A stretch of 64,000 nucleotides of DNA from Coriaria nepalensis (lineage: Eukaryota; Streptophyta; Magnoliopsida; Cucurbitales; Coriariaceae): assembly GCA_027186245.1 (NCBI GenBank), contig CP114498.1, positions 5,277,501 through 5,341,500 on the forward strand, given 5' to 3'. This document shows positions 12,401-23,716 of the stretch, in pieces. The notes below the pieces were generated by a model that was given only the letters and a program-made list of their open reading frames with translations, was not told the DNA's origin and did not search any database. The number at the start of each line of letters is the position of its first letter. The stretch's first letter is position 1. The position numbers were made by a program, and so were the translations under genes.

Positions 12401-12890
12401 ACTATGTTGGCAAGGAATCCCTCACAACCACTTTTTAACAATTTTGCTGCCTTAATAGCGGATACTAATGGTATCTGGCTCCTCTTTGAATTTCCAATAA
12501 ATTCAAATTTTTCTTCTCCCAGTATGTCGAATATCACTTTCTTCCTCCGACAATCTATTGTGGCACTATATTTTGAGAGCCAATCAATTCCTAATATAAC
12601 GTCGAAATCTTACATATCTAATATTATAAGATTTGAAAATAATTCAATATTGCCTACTTTCATTGATATGGCTCGCAACCAATGAGTTAATATTAACACG
12701 TTTCCTGAGGGTAGTATGGTACTAAAAACCTCAGCTAGTTAGTCTATTGGATGGTTAATTTTTCTAATAAATGTTGGTGTAATAAAGGAATGCGTTGCTC
12801 CTAAAATGCATTGCTCCTGAATCCATTAAAACAATAGCGGAAATTCAAGAAATAAGAAGCTAACCTGTTAGAACGGTAGATGGACTTACT
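9479..12890 (-). pseudogene. Gypsy-1 pol: protease, RT, RNase H, integrase, chromodomain
   Basis: Domains on the minus strand, upstream to downstream: protease DSGA motif near 12822-12833; RT about 12190-11590 with [25 protein letters not shown] (catalytic Asp pair kept) and [11 protein letters not shown]; RNase H about 11400-11050 with YSDASKLGLG and HDLEL; integrase about 10960-9962 with SDQDGRFTS and HMDGQSERT; C-terminal region 9961-9479 ending with the chromodomain-like LVKVLWQSHKTKEAIWE. Stops and frameshifts interrupt it in many places, for example near 12270, 11280 and 10600, and a 16-bp duplication breaks the frame at the protease active site. The RT has one extra residue in MCIDDYREL compared with the usual CIDYR. 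In an active copy these enzymes process, copy and integrate element cDNA. Confidence 0.92.
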
Positions 12891-12957
12891 TCTGCTTCAT
12901 CCCGGGAGATAGTAAATACTCTGGCATTAGTCTTTCCTAGCTGCCCCTCAACCTTCT

Positions 12958-13806
12958 TTAGGTTATTGCAAAACTTTGCAATATGTCTTGGTTGTCCACG
13001 ATTATAGCATTCTTTGGTTTCGGCTCTACATTCACCAATATGACCCTTGCCACACTTGCTACATTGGTTATAAGGTCTTCCATGTGCCCACGAACCTTGA
13101 AAGTTATTTTTCTTGGGTTGCCTTCCTTCTTGACTTGAGTCGACATCCTTATTGTCTAACCTTTTCTTATTATTCCATCGAGGCTTAAAACTCTGCTGGT
13201 TTTCACGGGCTACAGGTGTAGAGGATTGGACATTATTTTGGGTTCCAGGGGATGCTTCTTTGACATGCTCTTTCTTGGCAGCTTCCTTCCATTCTTACTC
13301 CTGAATCGCTTGCGCTCGATCAATTCTTTTGCTTTATCTGCCACCTTTGAGAAAGGCGCATCGTCTAAATATGCTATTTACAGGTCCTTACGAGTGTCGG
13401 AGTCAAGGACTATCTTGAAGTGTTTCACCTTTAAGGTGTTCGTAGCCACCATGTGCGGTGCATATCTCGATAGCTCGTCGAACTTTCATAGTAATTCTTC
13501 CATTGTCATGTTCCCTCTTCGCAGGTTTAGGAATTCCCTTTCTTTTTCTTCCACTAAAGCCACCGTTACGTAATTGTTTTCTGTTAGTTTTCGAAACTCA
13601 GCCCAAGTCATGGTTCCAATATCATGAATACTTGTCATGGTGTCCCACCAGTAACTCGCGTCATCCCGTAATAGACATACTGCACAATGTACTTTTTCAC
13701 TATCTTGAACCTTTGCATAGTTAAAGAGTCTTTCTAGAGTTCCGATCCAATTTTCAGCTATCCTTGGATTATGACCACCTGATATAAGTTTAACTAGAAC
13801 CTGCAT
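12958..13806 (-). pseudogene. Gypsy-1 gag: capsid module 2 and zinc knuckles
   Basis: The open part 13806-13486 has the gag capsid signature: NPRIAENWIGTLERLF, then ASYWWDTM and TMTWAEFRKL. Downstream, in another frame, CSKCGKGHIGEC (about 13065-13030) is an intact CCHC knuckle. A second, CYNRGQPRHIAKFC, has lost one Cys to Arg. Gag packages element RNA into particles. The module starts at an ATG preceded by a stop-rich stretch, so this is a fragment of the original frame. Confidence 0.88.
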
Positions 13807-13987
13807 TTCATATTTATCTATTGATCACTATTTACATTACAAAAATTTGATCATCTATTGCCCAAAACTAACTAGGCTATTTCCATGTTAACCCTTTTTT
13901 TTCCATAAGGTTCTAGTTTAGATTAGTCGGACTATAAAATAAAATATAATGTCCGATACTAGTGGTTATAGGTGAGTCAACTACTTT

Positions 13988-14386
13988 TCATGGGTAGATT
14001 ATCATTATCTCTGGTTCTTCTTCCGGGATTTTGTCCAGTTCTCCCGGATTAGGAGGTGCCAAGCAGGCGAGTACCCTTATCCCGAATTTAATCCATGCGA
14101 CATCTCTAGTGTCTAGGTTTGTCCTATGCCACCATGTCCTGGCCTTGCCTCTTAATTGGCGTACATCCAATCTAGCTCATACATCCTCCGTCACATCCAC
14201 TCCTATACATATGTCTTCAATCTCATAAATCTTGTGCTGTAAATAGTCCTAACCTTCGTATCCTTCAAAAGTGGGCGAGGCGGCCATGCAGAATGCAGCT
14301 ACCAATTCCATCCCACGTTGCCCTTTCGTGAGTTCTTGGCATATTGCCATATAGGTAGTGGTGAGAGTATTCATTAATTCCTCCAT
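13988..14386 (-). pseudogene. Gypsy-1 upstream gag-like module 1
   Basis: One minus-strand frame from the ATG at 14386 to a stop at 13988 holds SPTFEGYEG, then VRQLRGKARTWWHR, then VAWIKF. This spacing matches a gag capsid core (PxFxG ... LxGxAxxWW ... WxxF). It has two internal stops (TAG, TGA). It lies between the primer site and module 2, so the element seems to hold two gag-like cores in tandem with different sequences. It could also be a captured gag piece from another gypsy family. Confidence 0.55.
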
Positions 14387-14530
14387 AGTGTAAAGAATAC
14401 GTGTCATTAATTAATTATTTCATATAGATTTTAAATTTTAAATTTAAGTAAATCCGAACTCATACTTATAGAGACTGAAGACATCACGTCCGTGACTTGT
14501 ACATATTAGGGTTGTCTACAAGACCGTTAG

Positions 14531-14542
14531 GCTCTAATACCA
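14531..14542 (-). other. Gypsy-1 primer binding site
   Basis: On the minus strand TGGTATTAGAGC lies two bases inside the 5' LTR. It differs at one base from the tRNA-iMet complement TGGTATCAGAGC. This is a primer site, not a tRNA gene. Confidence 0.85.
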
Positions 14543-14544
14543 CC

Positions 14545-16044
14545 TGTAACGCCCGCTTTACTAACTGTTTTGTTTATCAAATACTTTTCTAGGGAAACAT
14601 GTACAGCTAATACATGCATTACTTTATTGTTTTTATAAGAACTTTGTTCCTTAAAATTTAACTTTACTTCCTAAAGTGGTTTGAAAGATATACTTAATAA
14701 TTTGAAAATATTGTGGAAGTCTTGGTCATAGGAAAGTAATCTCAAAACTTTTTAAATAACTTTATTCTTTATTCGATTATAGATATACGTACATATATAT
14801 AAGTTTGTCTAAGGAAGTACCGATTTTTCAAACCCATTGTTTACAGTGGTCGGGTCTCATATGTATAATTTCACGGACTAATAGCTTCCATTCGCCTGTT
14901 CCTTAGCTTACCACCTTACCTTTGTAATTTCATACGACATAAGGTAGACATCTATAAGCTAGAAGCTTATTAAAGATAGAATCCTACTCACATCACTATT
15001 CTTTTTATGACTATCGTGAGTTAATACATTTATGACCTATATCTAGCATGCATAAATTCCCATCATTCTACATACTTAGGCCCTGAGGATGCTGCCGCCG
15101 GCGTGTCAACTGATATCTAATCAGCGGTCTGCTTATGACCGTTGCAATGATCCGCTTATGACCTTTTCTTTAACCTTATTTGGGGTCCTTTATGATCGAC
15201 AAGCGATCTTTCCTTTGACCTGACAGTACCTCACTTTAATGTTATGCATGTCCATGCTTATGCTTCTTCTTTCTTTTAGCATAACCTTTACTTCTAGAGA
15301 TATGAGCATATGCAATTAATCATAGTACCTTAAACCATGATATTATGTCATGTTCATACTAGTTATGATTTTTATTTCTAGCATGGTAATCATAGTATTT
15401 CAATTGTACTTAACACGCTATATGAAAATCATAAGCTTAACATTAACATTATAATAACAAGCAATTAAACAATAATAACCGGAGATCTTGACTTTCATTT
15501 TCTCTCTTTCCTTTCTTTCCCTTCCTTTCCTTTCTCTCTTTTTTCCTTTCTTCTCTTTCTTTCCCTTTTCTTTCCTTTCTCTCCTTTTTCCTTTCCTCTC
15601 TTTCTTTCCTTTCTTCCTTTTCTTTCCTTTCCCTCTCTTTCCCTTTTCTCTTCCACCGTTAACTTAGTTCTTCATTCGCTTATGGCGTGAAGCTCTTTTT
15701 ATAACAAGAGTTATCTCAGGCTAATGTTGCCACTTGCATGCCACTAATCATATGTGCATGCTAACTTAATGACACTTATTTGATGACTAACTAAACATGC
15801 TGCTTATGCATGTTGCCAAATAGGTATGAACGTGGCATTTTTGCACTCTTCCTTCATTATCAATATTATTATTATTATTACTAATTAAACTTATGCCCCT
15901 ATTAATCTTAAAAATTAATAAAAAGGTCCCTAGTTATTTCCATTGTTAAAATAGGTATATGTGGGAATTATAATTTGTTACTGAGTCCACTTTAAATTTA
16001 TTTTCACACTATTACGTCTAGTCTAGAAATATTGGGGGATTACA
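14545..16044 (-). repeat. Gypsy-1 5' LTR
   Basis: Terminal repeat of 1500 bp aligning along its whole length with 7676-9248. Clear differences are one copy instead of two of the 23-bp repeat, a shorter ATT microsatellite, a shifted pyrimidine tract (about 15490-15652) and several small deletions. The two copies have therefore diverged since insertion. Confidence 0.92.
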
Positions 16045-16063
16045 AAACTAATCTACGACGACC
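16045..16063 (+). pseudogene. hAT BED finger, continuation between two gypsy elements
   Basis: These 19 bp are AAACT (target-site copy) then AATCTACGACGACC. Joined to the left hAT piece they read G-T-N-L-R-R, the expected turn of the BED finger. The next base begins the Gypsy-2 LTR. Confidence 0.6.
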
Positions 16064-18241
16064 TGATTTACTAGATCCGTGACCGGCGTGAGAATTAAGT
16101 AACTGAAGATATCTAGAGATAGGAGACAAGGAATCTAGAGTTACATAATCCTAACAACCCTATCTTTTACTTACTTTAAAATTTCAGAATCTATTGAACA
16201 TATCTAAGCCCAAGATTTTTCCGCACATCATAAAACTATGATTTACAAGCCATATATCCAACATGTATTGGTTGACAAAAATATGTACCAAATTCATGCG
16301 AAACACATCAGCTAAAATAAGCCTTATATTTACAATACCTTACATCTATTTTGTTTTACATCACTTAATTAGATATACAATGGAGCTTCTATATTTATAC
16401 GAAAATAAAAGGTACATTAAGACAAAGTGATACCCAAGGATTGAATGGGCAATGGTTGTGCGATCCTCCTAAAAGACTTTATCCCCTGAAACCCAAAAAT
16501 TTTAAATGAAGAAAAGAATGAGTATAAAACTTAGTGAGAGATAACTAAGACATATTAGGAGTTTAAAACTGTGTAAAGATGTAATTTTATTAAAACTGTC
16601 TCAAGTAATATACTTTCATAAAATAATACGTGTTCGCATCAATTCTTAATAATCTCGATAAAATCATTTGCAATATCAATTTTAAAGATATACCTTGCAA
16701 TACTTATACTCGTTCTCATAATCTAAACTATCAAACTATTAGTGAATCTATATAGGTCATATGATCAAATAAGTGTAGGAGTCAAGACGTGACTCTCGTG
16801 GCACTTTGCTTCTGCTAGGAATTCAAGAGGTGCCCTCGGTGGCACTTTCTTTCTACCAAAATACTTTCATAAGAAGTTTAATATGTGGGACCACTACAGT
16901 AACCTCTCACCACCATTCATCCACCCACGGTACGATACATACATGAATCATTTCATATAACAACATGCTACACCGGTAATCAAAATCCAATAATAGAGAA
17001 TACTATGTGCACATAGTCCAACAAATCCAATGCTGGAATGGGGTCCCATCACAAAAACCTCAAATGCATTTCAAATTTATATAATACATAGTTTACAAGA
17101 CATAAGACATATATCAAGTCTAAGATGATCAAATATTTACTTTTGCAAACAAAGTTCTATTATTTCAAAGCCATATAAGTTGTAGTTGATAGCATGAGCA
17201 ACTATACTCATATCACACATTAATTAAAGGCTTAATTCATGAAATCCTTATTTCAGTCAAATAACTTCTAGAAATCAAATATATAGAATAAAAGTCATGA
17301 AATAGAATAAGCATCTTTTATTCAGCTTAAAACCATTGAATATGTCATAAATATCAACTCACATTTGGCTTCCGATGACTTTAATCAGTTCAAACCATAG
17401 ATGGAGTAGTAAGATCATCCTCCAATGGTTCTAATCTTAGCTAAATAGCTGGTTTAGCATCTAAAATGCTACAATCAATGTTATCTCACTATTGTATGAT
17501 CTTAAGAGCATTATGACTATACCTATAGGTTCATATCTTCTAATTGCACAATTCCAACCTTATAATGCTTAGTTTGCTAGTTTTCTGAAATTTAAGTCTA
17601 ATTCTACCTAAAACACATAGTTTAATTTAAGGTATAGTTATTTTTATAGAAGACGTTAACCCATATAGTACATCGACTCGTCAAGTACGTCTATCCATCG
17701 AGTATATCGACCCGTCGACCAATGGAGTACGTCGACCCATAAAGTACGTCGACTCGTCGAGTACGTCAACCTATCAAGTACATCGCATATTGGAGGCACT
17801 GAGTACGTCGAGTTATTGAGGTGTTGATCCATCGACCTATTGAGCCATTCATATAATTGAAGGCATCGAGTACATCGAGGCATTAGGGTGTCGAGTCGTC
17901 GACCCATCGAGCTATTCATATATTTGAAGGCGTCAAGTACGTCGACTCTGCATTTAAACCTTGATGTATTCAAAACCTTACTAACTAATTAAGATGTATA
18001 AACCTTGATCTTTTATAAAAGAACTAAGGATCTCAAGTACAAGAGCAACCATTTAGATATTTATACATTTATGTTTATCCTATACTATGAGAGAAGGAAG
18101 GGTTAGTTGATGAAGCCCACCACCTCATCTCTTCACCTTATAGTTATAATATAATATAATATCCTTATTATATTTTTAATAATTATTAGTCTAATGACTT
18201 AAAAACTAATTTCTTATGCAAAAAAGATGAATGGGGCATCA
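16064..18241 (-). repeat. Gypsy-2 3' LTR
   Basis: The right end is firm: on the minus strand TGATGCCCC follows the polypurine tract. The left end is placed at the first TG after the hAT remnant (TGATTTACTAGATCC). This gives matched TGAT/ATCA termini and 2178 bp. A TATAAAA box on the minus strand near 18013-18022 supports U3 at the right. With no partner LTR, the left end is an inference. Confidence 0.6.
17655..17950. repeat. GTCGA/GTACGTCGA-rich repeat array inside the Gypsy-2 LTR
   Basis: About 300 bp are built from degenerate short units around gtacgtcgac and catcgagtacgtcga, including two GTCGACCCAT-type runs and a longer repeat with TATTGAAGGC-like spacers (for example 17860-17885 and 17922-17945). 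The GC-rich CpG units contrast with the AT-rich neighbourhood. The 105-codon minus-strand frame across it is a by-product of the repeats. Confidence 0.7.
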
Positions 18242-18289
18242 CATTCTCCCACCCTTTAAGAAATTCGGTCCTCGAATTTCAAATTCTAG

Positions 18290-21200
18290 CTTGAACTATG
18301 TTAAGAAGAACATATGCAAAAAAAAATGATATCATGTTGAATGAACTAGGCTCTAACCATTTTGAATGAATAAGTGAGGGTATTTCTCCTACATTTCATT
18401 ATCTGCTTCCCACGTTGCTTCCTCATAATAATGATTTTGCCATAACAACTTCACTGAACCTTCAATGATCTTAATAAGCTATTCCTCATATGAAATATCT
18501 TCTTCAAGTTTAATTGAATCAAGTTGCAACACATGTGATGGATCCGGTAGATATTTCCGAAGCATTGAGACATGAAAGATTGAGTGTACATTTGCAAAGG
18601 CTTGTGGAAGGTCTAATCGATAAGCTACTACCCCAATTTTCTCTAATATTTCAAAGAGTCCTATATTCCATGGACTTAATTTTCCTTTCTTACTAAATCT
18701 CATAATACCCTTTGTTGGAGAAACCCGAAGAAATGAATGATTACCAACCTCAAACTATATGTCCCATCGTTGATTATCTACATATGACTTTTGTCGATTT
18801 TGTGCAACATATAACATTTCTTGAATCAATTGAACTTTTTCATATGCATCTTGAACTAAATTTGGTCTCAAAAGCTTTCTTTCACCCACTTCAAACTAGC
18901 AAATAGGAGATCTACACCTACATCCATATAAAGCCTTAAAAGGAGCCCTTTCAATGCTAATCTGATAACTATTGTTATATGCAAATTCCACTAGTGCATA
19001 TCCACCACACAAGCACGTAGCATATCCTCTAATATCTGAATATTTTTTTTCAAATTGACTATCAGATTGAGGATGCAAAGCTTTTGTCATATCAACCTCG
19101 TACCAAAGGCCTTATTTAATTTTCTCTAGAATATTGAAGTGAATTAAGTCCCTCGATCTGAAATAGTCAAAACTGGAACACCATGAAGGGATACTATGCG
19201 ATCAATATAAATGTCTGCCAATTGAGACACATTATAAGTAGTCCTAACGGGAAGAAAATGAGCTGATTTTGTTAATCGATCTATAATCACACAAATAAAG
19301 TGATAACTCTAACTTGTTGGTGGTAAACCACCAACAAAACCCATGGTTATGTTCTCCCACTTCCACTTAGGTATTCGAAGAGGTTTAAGAGTTCCTGCTT
19401 GCCTTTGTTGTTCGACTTTTACCTGTTGGTAGACAAGACATCTAGAAACATAATTTGCAACATCCTTCTTCATACCTTCCTACTAGTATAATTCACAAAT
19501 ATCACGATATATCTTAGTGGATCCTCGGTGAATTGTACACATTGTATGATGTGTTTCCTCTAAGATTTCACGTCTTAACTCGTCGACATCTAGTACACAT
19601 AAACGAGTTCGAAATCAGAGAACTCCATCATCCGCAATAGTAAAATCTTCATGTTGCCCTTTTAAAACTTCATCTTAAATCTTGCATGAATGAGAATCTC
19701 TTTGTTGTGCAACTTTGATTCGATCTAACAAAATTGGCCTAACTCCCACATTGGCTAATAAAACCCCAAAGTCATTAGTTTCAAACTGAATGCCTTCATC
19801 TACTAAACTATGCAATTTGGATGTCAAAGATCTCTTCCCTACGGCAATATGAGATAAGCTTCCTAATGAATTTCTACTAAGAGCATCTACAACTACATTT
19901 GCCTTTCTCGGATGATATAAAATAGTACTATAGTAGTCGTTTAACAACTCCATCCAATGACATAGCCTTAAATTCAAGTCCCTCTAAGTGAATATAGACT
20001 TCAAGCTCTTGTGATTTGTGTAAATCTCACAACTCTCACCATACAAGTAATGCCTCCATATTTTTAGTGCAAACACTGTCATTTCTAAATCATGAGTAGG
20101 ATAATTTTTCTCATGCCCTTTCAATTTTCTAAAGGCACATGCAATAACTCTACCATTTTTCATTAACACACAATCCAATTTGATCCAAGAAGCGTCACAA
20201 TAAACTGCAAAACCACCTTTTCTAGTTAGTAAATCAAGAACTGGCACAAAGGTAAGATAATCTTTCTACTTCTAAAAACTTTCTTCACATGTACTCATCC
20301 ATTGGAACTTAACATTCTTCGGTGTCAGATGAGTCAAAGGTGTTGCCATATGAGAAACATTTTCAATAAAACACTTATAATATCAGCCTAATCGAGGAAA
20401 CTACGAACTTTAGTTGCTAATGTGGTTTTAGGCCATTGTTTCACAGCTTCAACTTTTAGAGAATCTACATTTAATCTGTCCTTAGAGATCACATGACCAA
20501 GGAATGTAACACTACAAAACAAAAACTCACATTTGGAGAACATTGCAAATAACTGATGTTCTTTTAGCTTCTAAAGGACCGTTCTCAAATGTACTTCATG
20601 TGCATCTTTGTTACATAAATATACCAAGATATCATCAATAAAAATAATTAAAAAGTGATCCAAGAATGGCTTGAAAATCCTATTCATCAGATCCATGAAA
20701 GCAGTTGGGGGATTTTTAAGTCCAAAAGAGATTACTAAGAACTCATGATTTCCATAATGAGTACAAAAGATAGTCTTAGGTACATCATCCTTCCTTATTT
20801 TCAATTGGTGATAACTCGATCTATGATCAATTTTTGAAAAAAAGTGAGCACCTTGAAGTTGATCAAATAGATCATCAATACGCGGTAATAGATATATATT
20901 TCGAATTGTCACTCTATTCAACTGTCTATAATCAATACAAAGATGAAGGGAACCATCTCTCTTATGAACGAATAAGATTGGACCACCCAAGGTGAAGTTT
21001 GAGGACAAATAAAACCCTTATCTAGTAAGTCTTGAAGTTATTCCTTAAGCTCCTTCAGTTTTGTTAGGGGCCATTCGATATGGAGGAATAGATACGTGCT
21101 CTATTCTTAGAACTAAGTCAATACAAATCCAGTATCTTGCGCAAAGGCCAAATATTCCATACAACCTTTTGTAAACATCTTCGTTGCTTTATGAAATTAT

Positions 21201-21560
21201 ATGAGCCTATAAGGAGTTGCATTATAATCTCCCTGAAAACAAAACTCAATAACATCTTGAGGCTTACACTTCACCATCTTATCATGACAATTGACTACAA
21301 CATAACTTTCATACCAAGGATCACATCAAAATCCAATATATCTAATTGAATCAGATCAACATACAGTTCATGATCACTCATAAAGACAACACAACCTTTA
21401 TAAACTTGATTTACCACTACGATCTCTCTCATTGGTGTGCTTACAACTCATGAACTTTCTAATGGAAATGAATCACTACCTAGTCTTCCAAAAAAGTAAT
21501 ATGAAACAAAAAAATGTGTGGCACCAGGATTAACTAAAATGCATGCATCAGCATTATTAT
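18290..21560 (-). pseudogene. Gypsy-2 pol: protease, RT, RNase H, integrase, chromodomain
   Basis: On the minus strand: protease near 21540-21500 reading VNPGATHFFVS, where the catalytic DSG is NPG; RT about 21008-20400 with [34 protein letters not shown] and FIDDILVY; RNase H about 20247-19850 with [14 protein letters not shown] and [10 protein letters not shown]; integrase about 19680-18900 with a FAYNNSYQISIERAPFKALY segment; and the C-terminal KLSPWNIGLFEIL and FHVSMLRKYLPDPSHV region (18703-18479). Stops and small indels separate the pieces. The same domain order as Gypsy-1 indicates the same broad lineage. It is not functional. Confidence 0.9.
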
Positions 21561-21569
21561 TTTCTAAGT

Positions 21570-22908
21570 TTACCTAAAACAATTGCATTTTATGCTTGCA
21601 CATCCTATTATATTAAAGCAAAAACTTTTGCTTGTCCTCCACGTGCCTCCTAGATTTCTACCACCTTGTCTTTGGCCACCTTGGCCTCTACTATCTATAG
21701 CATGTCCACCCCTCATAGCTTGTTGTACACTATGTTGTGGCATTGAATAAGAAGCTAGGGATTGTGTAAGCAACGCCCCAACCATCGACTCTTGAGATGA
21801 TCCTTGTAGATTGTCTGTGAAAGGACAATCCCTAATAAAATTACCAATTTTTCCACATCCATAACATCCTCTTGTAAGGCGTCGACAAACTTCAAAATTT
21901 TTGTTTCCACATACTTGGCAATACAGCAATGGCCGGGTAAAGTTACTACTTGCTCGTTGAAAAGGCTAAGAAGAATATGATAGTTTATTTTCTCGAATTA
22001 GCTTTACCCCTCTAGCATGTCTTCGTGGATCCCTATTATAACGACTTTTTGATTGAGACTCCCTTTGATCAAATGTGCATTTCCTCTTTTGAACATGATT
22101 TTTGTGACTCTTTATCGCTCGATTCTCTATAACCCGAGCACAATCTAAAGTTGTGGAAAATGTTGCAAATCTTTGAGCTGTTAGTGCTCTAAATAGTAGT
22201 TCAACCAACTCTCTAACAAATCTTTTCACCCTTGCTACCTCATTTGGAACCAAGTGTGGTGCAAAGTAACTAAGCTTGGTAAACCTTTTAGCATATTCTG
22301 ACACTCTCATACTACCAGTTTGCTCTAACCTTTCAAACACATAAGCTTTATCTTCTTAGACACTATTAGGAAGAAAACGATTGAGAAATGTTATGACAAA
22401 CTATGTCCAAACCCATGCACTCTAATCTTGAGTTCAAAACCAGTGACAGGGAGGCCTTATAAGTTGATATGCTGCTAACTTAACCTTCTTCCGATTAGAA
22501 TAACCCATGGCTTGACATCTTCTTTCTATTTCTTAGAAGAATACTTGTGGATCATCACTGCCCTTAGATTCTGAAAAAGTTGGAGGCTTCAACCTTACAA
22601 ATTCAGAGAGCTTAGTGTTTGAACCCAAAATAGTTGAAGATGGTTCACCCGGATCTGGAGTTAGAAATTGTCCAGCTGCCATTACTCTTGACATTAAATC
22701 CATTTCCATATTAACCCCTTGTGCTAAATCCATCATTTTTCTATTCATCCCATGGAAAGTTGTTAAAACCTCAACCATGTGCTATAGAAACTCCCTCGTG
22801 AGGTCTATCACCCATATTATACTCATCAGGATCTCTTATCCTATACCTTCCACATGTAGTTGTACGGTGTGGTGAAGAAGGTCCCTCATCATTTTTATGA
22901 TTAGACAT
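21570..22908 (-). pseudogene. Gypsy-2 gag with altered zinc knuckle
   Basis: The frame starts at the ATG at 22908-22906 (MSNHKNDEGPSSPHR) and continues through broken segments. These include LSEFVRLKPPTFSESKG and DDPQVFF (about 22620-22535) and FERLEQTGSMRVSEYAKRF (22340-22284), a typical gag capsid and linker layout. The nucleocapsid part reads CYGCGKIGNFIRDC (about 21870-21830), so the His of CCHC is Asn. A preceding Cys pair (CQVCGNKNFEVC) looks like a decayed second knuckle. Copia-2 lies immediately upstream of the start codon, removing the native leader. Confidence 0.88.
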
Positions 22909-23716
22909 TGTAGGTTGCTTTCTCAGTGGCAAATTCGCCCCCCCTCACATCGGTGTAGAAGGTTGAACGGCGTCTGTCTCCAAAGATACAATAATGAAGA
23001 ACAGTAACGGTGCACCACCGAACTATTCCGGCAAACTCAAATAGTAGTTCAAACTTTACCACACTGGAAACTTAGAACTCTAGAGGGAGGATGGAAAATA
23101 GAGAGATTTCATTTTTGTTTGTGTGTTTTCAAATGGGAGGAAGTCGCCAATTTATAGGCTCATAGGGAGAGATGAGATTAATAAGGATTTAATCTAAAAT
23201 TTAATCTAGTTTAATACATATATAAATCTGATGAAACCAAAAATTAAATTACATCATTTCATCTTCATACATTTTTGCAGAAGGAAGAAAAAAATATTTA
23301 AGAAGAAAATAAAAGGTCGGCCGAGGCAAACCGGGTCATTTTCGGGCAGACATTTGGCGTGCCCAGGTGCGAGCGCACATGAGCCAAGCCCGATCTGGTC
23401 CAAAGAGCATTCTAGCTTATATTTTATTACCCATTAACAAATGTACAATTCTATAGACACTCTCCCACTTGTTCTCCTTTTCAATGTGGGATAAAAGTTT
23501 CCTTCTTTAATTTTTCTACTTCAAACCATTCCAATTATTGCACTTTGAGATTCAATTTCTCATTCACTCATTAATCATTTTGAATGTACCATATACTGAT
23601 TCGAAGATCTCACGGAGGAGAACCCGAATCAACTTTGACCTTTCATTTACACGAAGTGGGCCTCACTCAAAATCGAGCATAAACTTAGCATGTTGATATG
23701 CTGATTTTTTCAAACA
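22909..23716 (-). repeat. Copia-2 3' LTR
   Basis: On the minus strand it starts TGTTTGAAAAAATCAGC next to a polypurine tract (TTCATGTGGGGGAT, 23717-23730) and ends at TGTAGG on the plus strand. Compared with the Copia-3 LTRs it lacks most of the T-rich U5 segment, an internal deletion near 22912-22935. Confidence 0.75.

Larger units (their letters stand above)
7676..16044 (-). mobile_element. Gypsy-1: full-length Ty3/gypsy (Tekay-like chromovirus), degenerate
   Basis: Two long direct repeats, each TGTAACGCCCG...GGGGGATTACA, bound this element. A tRNA-iMet-type primer site and a polypurine tract sit at the expected inner edges for minus-strand transcription. The flanks are GAACT (7671-7675) and AAACT (16045-16049), matching at four of five bases. 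Gene order on the minus strand is gag, protease, RT, RNase H, integrase, chromodomain, as in chromoviruses. The product order and a C-terminal region with KLSPRYIGPFEI and FHVSMLKKYIPDP point to the Tekay/Del lineage. It lies inside the hAT transposase reading frame. Confidence 0.93.
16064..22908 (-). mobile_element. Gypsy-2: Ty3/gypsy (Tekay-like chromovirus), 5' end missing
   Basis: This is a second chromovirus on the minus strand. It has a 3' LTR, a polypurine tract (18242-18258, read as cttaaagggtgggagaatg) and gag to chromodomain in order. The 5' leader, primer site and 5' LTR are absent, because Copia-2 begins directly beside the gag start codon and the material beyond Copia-2 has been lost. 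It is related to Gypsy-1 but differs in sequence and LTR. Confidence 0.88.

Noticed and set aside
14531..14542. tRNA gene suggested by tRNA-like bases
   Set aside because: It is only a 12-base retrotransposon primer site; no cloverleaf can be formed. The same holds for the sites at 42053, 49727, 56651 and 61651.
17656..17973. 105-codon minus-strand frame
   Set aside because: It is formed by GTCGA-type repeats in the Gypsy-2 LTR and has no domain.
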